Below, piece after piece: positions 14,215-19,118 of a DNA stretch of 22,061 nucleotides. The stretch's first letter is position 1; each line of letters opens with the position of its first letter. A program made the translations under genes and the position numbers. Source of the stretch: a virus. Under the pieces are notes generated by a model. It searched no databases. It was not told where the DNA came from and saw nothing but the letters and a program-made list of their open reading frames with translations. Location of the stretch: positions 1 to 22,061 of the IMG/VR virus record IMGVR_UViG_3300025161_000277. The stretch is one strand, 5' to 3'.

Positions 14215-14478
14215 GTGGTGCAAGCCTTCGGCCGCGAGGTTCTTTACTGGCCCGAGGCGGGCGGCGAGGCCGCGATCCGCGCGGTGTTTCAGCCGGCGCG
14301 GGAGGCCGAGGACGCTTCGCCGGGCGTCTACGCGGTGCTGTTTGTGCGGCTGGCGGATCTGCCCGGCGCACCGCGGCGCGGGGACGAAGTCGAGATCGGC
14401 GGCGTTCGTTACAAGGTCTTCGACATCGAGCTGGATGCGGAGGGCGCCGCCGTGTTCAAGCTCCGCAAGACAGGTTGA
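14215..14478 (+). CDS. Head-tail joining protein-like (gpFII position)
   Basis: From GTG 14215 this is an 87-residue, strand-rich protein: VLYWPEAGGEAAIRAVFQPA, YAVLFVRLADLPGAPRRGDEVEIGGVRYKVFDIELDAEGAAVFKL. The GDEVxIGGxxYKVxDIxxD pattern is typical of small phage head-tail joining proteins of the lambda FII type (assigned by position and fold pattern). No ribosome site precedes 14215. The open frame continues upstream through GGWPAAVKDLDAA, which looks like genuine protein, to CTG at 14167, which overlaps the capsid stop and follows a purine-rich AAAGGGA. The true start may thus be the rare codon CTG (103 residues). Confidence 0.7.
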   Translation: MVQAFGREVLYWPEAGGEAAIRAVFQPAREAEDASPGVYAVLFVRLADLPGAPRRGDEVEIGGVRYKVFDIELDAEGAAVFKLRKTG

Positions 14479-14501
14479 CTTGTGGAAGATCTTCCACAAG
14501 T
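14478..14501. repeat. Perfect 24-base palindrome, first of two
   Basis: Arms ACTTGTGGAAGA and TCTTCCACAAGT are perfect complements with no loop, centred on AGATCT. It begins with the last base of the joiner stop codon and lies between that gene and the convergent hicA. No T run follows on either strand, so a simple intrinsic terminator is doubtful; a dimer-binding site or bidirectional RNA hairpin is possible. Confidence 0.85.
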
Positions 14502-14517
14502 TGAGTCGGCGGGAACG

Positions 14518-14541
14518 ACTTCCGCCAGATCTGGCGGAAGT
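14518..14541. repeat. Perfect 24-base palindrome, second of two
   Basis: Arms ACTTCCGCCAGA and TCTGGCGGAAGT pair perfectly, again 24 bases long, centred on AGATCT and with ACTT/AAGT ends like the first. The centres of the two are 40 bases apart. The inner arms differ between the two, so they are not a simple duplication. Confidence 0.85.
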
Positions 14542-14556
14542 GGAGCGGGATGGCAG

Positions 14557-14580
14557 AGTAGCCTCGACGCGGAGGCTACT
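14557..14580. terminator. Hairpin overlapping the hicA stop
   Basis: AGTAGCCTC (14557-14565) and GAGGCTACT (14572-14580) form a 9-pair stem with a 6-base loop. The right arm contains the hicA stop codon (14576-14578). It may stop convergent transcription, but no U tract follows on either strand, so the terminator assignment is tentative. Confidence 0.4.
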
Positions 14581-14824
14581 GCTCCGTGTAGAACAGAGGC
14601 TTCAGTGCCGATTCTGGAACGAACCGCAGCGCCTGCCGGTAAATGGCCCGCAAGGTCCCCTTGTCCACTTCTCGATGCAGAGGAATGGTCAGGATTTGAC
14701 GGGCATCGCCTGCCGACAGACGGAGAAGCTTCACATGGCTGCCGCGCTGTGCCGAGGGCCGAAACCCCAATTCCCCAAAGATGCGGAGCAGATCGTCTCC
14801 GGAGAGGCTCTTGAGCTTCGGCAT
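14576..14824 (-). CDS. hicA: HicA-family toxin
   Basis: This 82-residue protein starts MPKLKSLSGDDLLRIFGELG and has FRPSAQRGSHVKLLRLSAGD, in which GSH (His30) is the catalytic region of HicA toxins; ILTIPLHREVDKGTLRAIYRQA is the second conserved part. The family adopts a double-stranded-RNA-binding-like fold and cleaves mRNA. The ATG overlaps the last base of the hicB stop (TGATG), so translation is coupled. It faces the head-tail joining gene across the palindrome region. Confidence 0.93.
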   Translation of the reverse strand: MPKLKSLSGDDLLRIFGELGFRPSAQRGSHVKLLRLSAGDARQILTIPLHREVDKGTLRAIYRQALRFVPESALKPLFYTEQ

Positions 14825-15045
14825 CAGGCGGCCGCGTCCAGCTCCAGGGTGGCGACGATGGTCGGGTGCTCAGCCAAGCCCAGTTCCGCCAGGTCCTCCC
14901 CTTCCAGGTGCAGGTGGATGGCCTCCCGGATGTTGGCGGCTAATTCATCGAGGGTCGGCGCCTGCGTCACAACCGGCAGGTCCAGGCATTCGGCAACATA
15001 CTGTTGCTCGCCCTTTGAAATGCGCACTTGGATGGTTCGTTTCAT
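14824..15045 (-). CDS. hicB: HicB-family antitoxin (short type)
   Basis: The 73-residue protein starts MKRTIQVRISKGEQQYVAEC, with YVAECLDLPVVTQAPTLDEL as the HicB core fold, followed by AANIREAIHLHLEGEDLAELGL. There is no added DNA-binding domain, so this is the short HicB form often encoded upstream of HicA. AGGTG lies eight bases upstream of the ATG. The order is antitoxin first. It blocks HicA by direct binding. Confidence 0.9.
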   Translation of the reverse strand: MKRTIQVRISKGEQQYVAECLDLPVVTQAPTLDELAANIREAIHLHLEGEDLAELGLAEHPTIVATLELDAAA

Positions 15046-15097
15046 CGAGCGCACCTGCTTTTGGCGATAGGATACCGCAGACGGCGCCTCAGAAACC

Positions 15098-15553
15098 ATG
15101 GCTACGGTTCGGGTGTATGTGAAGAAGCAGCTCCGGCTCGACCGGCTCAACTTCCGCCAGCGGCAGATGTATGAGCTGGGCAACTCGGGCGTCGCGGCGG
15201 TGAAGTCGCGGCTGGCGGCGGCGCGGGATCCCACGGACGCTCCAGCCAAGCCGTTGACCAAACGCTACGCGATCTTCAAGACCCGCAAAGGCCAGAGCAA
15301 CCGCCGCAACCTGACTTTCACCGGCGACCTGCTGCGCAACTTCCAGGTGCGCACCGTGAGCGAGAACCGTGCCAAGGCCGGCGTTTCGACTCGCAAGGAG
15401 CGCATCAAGGCCTGGGCCAACCAGAAGCGCGAGGAGTGGATGGTCTTCTCGCCGAAGAACAAGGCGGCCGTCGTTGAAGCCGCGCGGAAGATGCTCGAGG
15501 CCATGAAGCCTCGTTTGCTCGTCGAGCGCGCCTTGGGAGGTAAGCAGCGATGA
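15098..15553 (+). CDS. Probable tail-completion/minor tail protein (gpZ position)
   Basis: This 151-residue basic protein contains LTFTGDLLRNFQVRTVSENRAKAG and EEWMVFSPKNKAAVVEAARKML. The TGxLLRxFxV pattern with a later WxxxSxxxxxxV helix resembles small phage virion-morphogenesis proteins that join head and tail. The place corresponds to lambda Z. No Shine-Dalgarno precedes the ATG at 15098, which sits inside the 5' region of the hicBA cassette; insertion there may have removed it. The stop overlaps the next start by four bases (ATGA). Assignment is by position and pattern. Confidence 0.65.
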   Translation: MATVRVYVKKQLRLDRLNFRQRQMYELGNSGVAAVKSRLAAARDPTDAPAKPLTKRYAIFKTRKGQSNRRNLTFTGDLLRNFQVRTVSENRAKAGVSTRKERIKAWANQKREEWMVFSPKNKAAVVEAARKMLEAMKPRLLVERALGGKQR

Positions 15554-16023
15554 TCAACCCGGCGGAACTGGTCGACAACCTGGTCGCCTTGCTGCGCGAT
15601 ATCCCGGAGCTGGTAGCCGAGATGGAGGGCGATCCAGAGCGGATCTGCGCTTACCACGACCAGTATCCGAAGCGCGCGAGCCTCGCGGCGGCCATTCACG
15701 ACATGCCCGCGCCGGGGATCCTGGCCGCCTGGCAAGGCACGCTGCCGGGGAGTTTCGGCGGCCTGGACGTCTGGCGCCATCAGGTCACGCTCTACCTGCG
15801 GGCGCGCCAGACATTCGACGGCGATCCGCCTACGGCCTACTACCGGCTGTTTCGGCTGATCACCAAGGGTGTGCCAGCATCGTTGGGCGTGCCGATGCTC
15901 AACGCGACGGTCCATCCCTCCTGCTACCCGATGGACCTGCCGCAGATCCAGCGGCAGACCGACGCCGAGGGACTCGACTATTTTGAAATGCCCCTGAGTT
16001 TCACGGAGATGGGAGATGAGTGA
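15550..16023 (+). CDS. Probable tail terminator-like protein (gpU position)
   Basis: This 157-residue protein begins MINPAELVDNLVALLRDIPELVAEM and has DVWRHQVTLYLRARQ, YYRLFRLITKGVPASLG and a C-terminal LDYFEMPLSFTEMGDE. Such a layout (helix, strand, helix, final strand with target-like residues) fits tail-terminator proteins that cap the tail tube. It lies between the gpZ-like gene and the tube gene as in lambda. I do not recognise the exact family, so the function is inferred from order and size. It is coupled to both neighbours by overlapping codons. Confidence 0.62.
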   Translation: MINPAELVDNLVALLRDIPELVAEMEGDPERICAYHDQYPKRASLAAAIHDMPAPGILAAWQGTLPGSFGGLDVWRHQVTLYLRARQTFDGDPPTAYYRLFRLITKGVPASLGVPMLNATVHPSCYPMDLPQIQRQTDAEGLDYFEMPLSFTEMGDE

Positions 16024-16186
16024 ACAAGTCGTCTTGATCTCGCCTGAGGGCGAAGTGGAAGAGGTCGAAGCTACGCCGGCCGAGCTTGTGCCGAGGATGG
16101 TGCGTGGCTGGCGGCAGATCAACAAAGAGGAGGTAACGCCTGATGTCCGTCGCGCGGATGCAGGAGATCCAGATCTGCTTCGGTAA
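16016..16186 (+). CDS. Small tail-region protein (56 residues)
   Basis: ATG 16016 overlaps the end of the previous gene and has GGAG about eight bases upstream. The protein starts MSEQVVLISPEGEVEEVEAT and continues PAELVPRMVRGWRQINKEEV. The pattern of a short strand pair followed by a helix and a GW(R)Q turn is common in small phage proteins. It ends at TAA 16184-16186, overlapping the tube gene by 44 bases in another frame. The role is unknown; it may be an accessory tail protein. Confidence 0.55.
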   Translation: MSEQVVLISPEGEVEEVEATPAELVPRMVRGWRQINKEEVTPDVRRADAGDPDLLR

Positions 16187-17183
16187 GCAGAAGCAGGCCG
16201 ACATTGTCACGGCCAACACCGCTGGGCAGATGTGGCAACTGCGCAAGCTGAACGCTGCGCTGGCCAACCCCAAGCTGAACACCGAAAACGACGCCGAGGA
16301 GTTTGGCAAGGGCCACGAGTTCGCCACGCAGCCGTTCCCGGCCGCCTGGGATCTGGGCGGGACGCTCGAGAAATACCTGAGCGCGGAGATCGCGGCTTGG
16401 GCCATGGCCTTTGGGCTGGGCAAGGTCGTCAAGTCGGGCACGGCGCCGAACTTCACCTACACCTCGACGCCGCTCTTTCCGGCCTCGGGCGATGCGGCCG
16501 AGCTGCCCCACTTCTCTTTCGTTGAGCAGATCCGGCCCGGCGCGAGCGCCGTCATCGACCGCATGGCGGTGGGCTGCGTCCTTGAAGGCTGGACCATCTC
16601 GATCGGCTCGGGGCCGGGCCGCGCCAACTCGAAGATCACTGTTGAGTTCGTAGGCTCGGGCAAGCTCGTCGAGCCTTCGGGCATCACGATGCCGGCGGCG
16701 ACGGTGGAGAAACTGCTTCCCTCGGCCTCGCTGGCGCTCACCATCAACGGGGTCAACTACGTCTCGAACAAGAACATCGTCTCGCTCGAGACGTCCTGGA
16801 AGAACAATGTGCGGTTGGACGGCGGTTTCTACCCGGGCTCGGGCTTCCAGACGCCCGGCGACGGGGCGAGCGGGGCCATCCGAGGTCGGCTCGAGTTCGG
16901 CAACCGCCAGGGCACGCTGCGATTCGTGGCCCGCTACGAGAACGGTTCGACCGAGCTCACCAAGCTGCGCCAGCAGACGGCCGGCACGGCGGTGATCTCG
17001 CTCACCTACGACTCGAACAACTCGCTCGAGCTCACCTGGCATAAGGTCTCGTTTGCGACCGCGGAGGTCGGCGAGACGGACGGCATCGTCACGGTTTCGG
17101 TTGAGTGCCTGCCGATGTGGGATGAGGCCAACGGCGTCGTTTCGGCCGTGGCGAAATGCGGCGTGGATGGGATCTGCCAGTAG
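16143..17183 (+). CDS. Major tail tube protein-like (gpV position)
   Basis: This 346-residue protein opens MSVARMQEIQICFGKQKQAD and has LRKLNAALANPKLNTENDAEEFGKGHEF (about 34-61), WDLGGTLEKYLSAEIAAWAMA, and long beta-rich stretches (GWTISIGSGPGRANSKITVE, INGVNYVSNKNIVSLETSWKNNV, LTYDSNNSLELTWHKVSF). This is the pattern of the larger phage tail tube family of about 300-350 residues. A strong ribosome site AGAGGAGG lies about nine bases upstream of the ATG. Located just before the tail chaperones, as in lambda. It forms the stacked rings of the tail tube. Confidence 0.75.
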   Translation: MSVARMQEIQICFGKQKQADIVTANTAGQMWQLRKLNAALANPKLNTENDAEEFGKGHEFATQPFPAAWDLGGTLEKYLSAEIAAWAMAFGLGKVVKSGTAPNFTYTSTPLFPASGDAAELPHFSFVEQIRPGASAVIDRMAVGCVLEGWTISIGSGPGRANSKITVEFVGSGKLVEPSGITMPAATVEKLLPSASLALTINGVNYVSNKNIVSLETSWKNNVRLDGGFYPGSGFQTPGDGASGAIRGRLEFGNRQGTLRFVARYENGSTELTKLRQQTAGTAVISLTYDSNNSLELTWHKVSFATAEVGETDGIVTVSVECLPMWDEANGVVSAVAKCGVDGICQ

Positions 17184-17196
17184 AAAGGACTCTCAC

Positions 17197-17799
17197 ATGT
17201 TTGACGCAAAGCAATCCATCACCATCCACCTGCGCACACCCGAGGGCGTGAAGCCCATCCGCGTGCGCTTCCCTACGGATGAAGAGTGGCTGGACCGGCA
17301 GCGCAAGCGCAAGGTCATCGTGAAGCAACTGGGGCGCGGCGTCTCCGAGACGACAATCCCTGACTCTCACGATGCCGACGCCGCGCTGCTCGCCAAGATC
17401 CGGTTGGCCGACGAGAACGCGCCCGAGGTGGACCCCTTCGAGGCCAGCCGGATCATTGAGCAGTTGAGCCAAGCGGAGGTCGACGACGTGGTCCAGGTTG
17501 GCGACGGCTTCCGCGTGACGATGCGCGTGCTGGGTGGCACGGTGACGCATGTGCTGCGGATGCCCTCGGCCAAGGACGTCTTCGAATACCGCCGCGGCTT
17601 CGCGCGGGTTCTCGATCTGCCCTATAACCGCCAAGAGCTGATCATCAACCTGGCCCCGGCGGCGGCGCTCTACAAGAAGCTGATCGAATCCACCGAAGGC
17701 TACGCGGGCGAGGCGCCCATCATCCACCAGGCCGTGGCGGTGAAGGCCGCCATCGACGCGCTCGACGGCGCACTCGCGGAGTCCTCGGACCCAAACTGA
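17197..17799 (+). CDS. Tail assembly chaperone (gpG-like)
   Basis: The 200-residue product starts MFDAKQSITIHLRTPEGVKP with AAAGGA eight bases upstream; the open frame extends further upstream but inside the tube gene. It is mixed alpha/beta in the first half and helical in the second (QELIINLAPAAALYKKLIES, AVKAAIDALDGALAE). It lies directly before the tape measure region, where tail chaperones sit, and ends SSDPN just after the CCCAAAC slip site. The family is inferred from position and the frameshift signal rather than from sequence similarity. It would bind and fold the tape measure protein during tail assembly. Confidence 0.72.
   Translation: MFDAKQSITIHLRTPEGVKPIRVRFPTDEEWLDRQRKRKVIVKQLGRGVSETTIPDSHDADAALLAKIRLADENAPEVDPFEASRIIEQLSQAEVDDVVQVGDGFRVTMRVLGGTVTHVLRMPSAKDVFEYRRGFARVLDLPYNRQELIINLAPAAALYKKLIESTEGYAGEAPIIHQAVAVKAAIDALDGALAESSDPN
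17790..17796 (+). promoter_or_regulatory. -1 programmed ribosomal frameshift site CCCAAAC
   Basis: The heptamer C CCA AAC fits X XXY YYZ exactly in the chaperone frame (codons GAC CCA AAC TGA) and is followed at once by the stop codon. Slipping back one base reads CTG ACA CCG and enters the 110-codon open frame 17796-18128. A short hairpin, GGCCG (17812-17816) with CGGCC (17820-17824), starts 15 bases downstream and could stimulate the slip. Confidence 0.85.
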
Positions 17800-18128
17800 C
17801 ACCGGGGGAGTGGCCGGAGCGGCCCTCGCTGCGGTTCCTGATTCACTGGGCGCTGCGCCGCGAAGGGCTCTGCGACCCTGGTCTCTGTCCGGATGCGCCC
17901 GACGATGGCGGGCGCTGCGGTCACTGTCCGCTCGACAAGCTGGAGGCGGCTCAATCCTCGGAGGCGGGCCTGTTGTTGCGGCGCGCGATTGACCTTCGCG
18001 CGGCGTTGAAGTTGGGCGTCCAGATCGGCCTCGACGAGATCCGGGCGGATGAGTTCGCAGCGATGCTCATCCTGGAAGAGGAACGCGAACAGCTGAAGAG
18101 TGAACGGATCGAGGCTCAATCACCTTGA
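17796..18128 (+). CDS. Tail chaperone frameshift extension (gpT-like part of G-GT fusion)
   Basis: This frame encodes LTPGEWPERPSLRFLIHWAL at its start, then a cysteine-rich stretch (CDPGLCPDAP, GRCGHCPLDK) that may bind metal, and helical segments ending EEEREQLKSERIEAQSP. It has no ATG or GTG start at its beginning, which supports synthesis only as the -1 fusion of 310 residues. In lambda the G-GT fusion links the tape measure protein to the tail tube protein. Four cysteines plus a histidine are unusual for such an extension. Its last 13 bases overlap the convergent DUF4926 gene. Confidence 0.8.
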   Translation: MTPGEWPERPSLRFLIHWALRREGLCDPGLCPDAPDDGGRCGHCPLDKLEAAQSSEAGLLLRRAIDLRAALKLGVQIGLDEIRADEFAAMLILEEEREQLKSERIEAQSP

Positions 18129-18370
18129 GCGGCTTGATGGATGGGCTCGTGATGCAGAACCAGAAGCTGCTCGCCGGACACGGCCAACGAGGCATATGTT
18201 CTGCCAGCGTCATCGCTGAACTCCACCTCGTACACACCGGGGTCGAGGCGTTCGACGGCCGTCCACACCTGGCCGCGGACCAATCCGCGCTCTGGCAGGT
18301 CAGCGAGTAGTGCAACCACGGAATGCAGGCTGACTTCGGAAGCCGATCTTCCTCGCTGGTTGTCTGCCAT
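18116..18370 (-). CDS. DUF4926-like protein, third gene of toxin-antitoxin cassette
   Basis: The 84-residue protein contains SVVALLADLPERGLVRGQVWTAVERLDPGVYEVEFSDDAGRTYASLAV, the DUF4926 pattern (V-x-L-x-D-L-P-x-x-G-L-x-x-G followed by a YEVEF strand), a small SH3-like barrel. ATG 18370 lies two bases after the stop of the XRE gene; GTG 18376 overlaps that stop and is an alternative start. The function is unknown, though this domain often accompanies toxin-antitoxin or repair-type clusters. It is likely cotranscribed with the two upstream genes. Confidence 0.75.
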   Translation of the reverse strand: MADNQRGRSASEVSLHSVVALLADLPERGLVRGQVWTAVERLDPGVYEVEFSDDAGRTYASLAVSGEQLLVLHHEPIHQAAQGD

Positions 18371-18372
18371 GC

Positions 18373-18693
18373 TCACGCAGATCTTCGGACCGGAACGAAG
18401 CGGATCTCAACGCGCCGGTTCAGGGCCGCTGCGATCCGGCGCAGCATGGCCAGGGAGTGACCTTCATAGTCGGCATCCTCGAGGCGTGAGATCACCGACG
18501 CCGTGGTGCCGATCATCTTCGCCAACTGCGCTTGCGTCAGACCGGCCTTTCTCCGAAGTTCATAGATCTTCCGGGCGACCTCGTCGTCGGCTCGGGCCTC
18601 TTCCAATGCCTTCAGGCGCTCTGGCCGCCCCTGGAAGAATCGCCGGTGAAGAATCTCCACCGCATCGGTCGTAGACTTTCGTTTACCGCTCAT
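18373..18693 (-). CDS. XRE-family antitoxin (HigA-like)
   Basis: This 106-residue protein has a lead segment (residues 1-45, about GRPERLKALEEARADDEVAR) and a helix-turn-helix domain IYELRRKAGLTQAQLAKMIGTTASVISRLEDADYEGHSLAMLRRIA (about 44-90), ending RRVEIRFVPVRRSA. This is the usual partner of Gp49/RelE-type toxins. Its ATG overlaps the toxin stop by four bases (ATGA), giving toxin-first order. It probably represses its own promoter by binding the palindrome at 19082-19097. Confidence 0.92.
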   Translation of the reverse strand: MSGKRKSTTDAVEILHRRFFQGRPERLKALEEARADDEVARKIYELRRKAGLTQAQLAKMIGTTASVISRLEDADYEGHSLAMLRRIAAALNRRVEIRFVPVRRSA

Positions 18694-19067
18694 TCTGAGG
18701 CCTCCTCGAAATAGCTGTGTCCGGCCGGATCGGCTTCGTATCGCTTCTTGCGCTGAACCGCGTGCTCGATCTCCTTGGCGGGGACCGCCCCTTCTTTCAC
18801 AATTCCGTGGGAAACAACCGCCGCCCCGGTCCCATGGAAGAAGTACAAAACCCGAAAATGCATGTGCTGAACGCGGACACGAAGTTCATAGATCCCGTCC
18901 CGTAAGTAGTCCGCCTCCGGGCGGCGTAGCTCATGCCCCAACTCGCGCAGCCGTTCCAGCCGGAGCAGACATTTCGCCTGCGCCTTGACCGGTAAGCCGC
19001 TGTACCAGTCAAGAAACGGGCAGGCGCCGTCTTGCTCGCAGTAAAGGACGACCTTTGTCCTTGGCAT
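18690..19067 (-). CDS. RelE/HigB-like toxin, phage Gp49-like family
   Basis: The 125-residue protein starts MPRTKVVLYCEQDGACPFLD and has the Gp49-like core: LLRLERLRELGHELRRPEADYLRDGIYELRVR, MHFRVLYFFHGTGAAVVSHGIVKEG and AKEIEHAVQRKKRYE. The KxxxxPxxEIxxAxxRxxxY ending is diagnostic of this family, which cleaves mRNA during translation. The start lies nine bases after the -10 box of its promoter, implying almost no leader. The open frame extends upstream beyond the tape measure start, but the toxin start at 19067 is fixed by family length. Confidence 0.92.
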   Translation of the reverse strand: MPRTKVVLYCEQDGACPFLDWYSGLPVKAQAKCLLRLERLRELGHELRRPEADYLRDGIYELRVRVQHMHFRVLYFFHGTGAAVVSHGIVKEGAVPAKEIEHAVQRKKRYEADPAGHSYFEEASE

Positions 19068-19075
19068 CCTAATCC

Positions 19076-19104
19076 AGTCTATTCGCAATATTGCGAAATC
19101 GCAA
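19076..19104 (-). promoter_or_regulatory. Promoter of the second toxin-antitoxin operon
   Basis: On the minus strand TTGCGA (19104-19099) and TAGACT (19081-19076) are 17 bases apart. The spacer is almost entirely the palindrome 19082-19097. The predicted transcription start is within about two bases of the toxin ATG (19067). The -10 and following bases (ATAGACTGGA) are identical to those of the higBA promoter at 5257-5285. Confidence 0.6.
19082..19097. promoter_or_regulatory. Palindromic operator TTCGCAATATTGCGAA
   Basis: A perfect 16-base palindrome without a loop, placed exactly in the -35/-10 spacer of the toxin promoter. An XRE-antitoxin dimer binding here would block RNA polymerase. It also lies 22 bases upstream of the tape measure start on the opposite strand. 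Confidence 0.75.
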
Positions 19105-19118
19105 CAGCCGCTCTTCGC

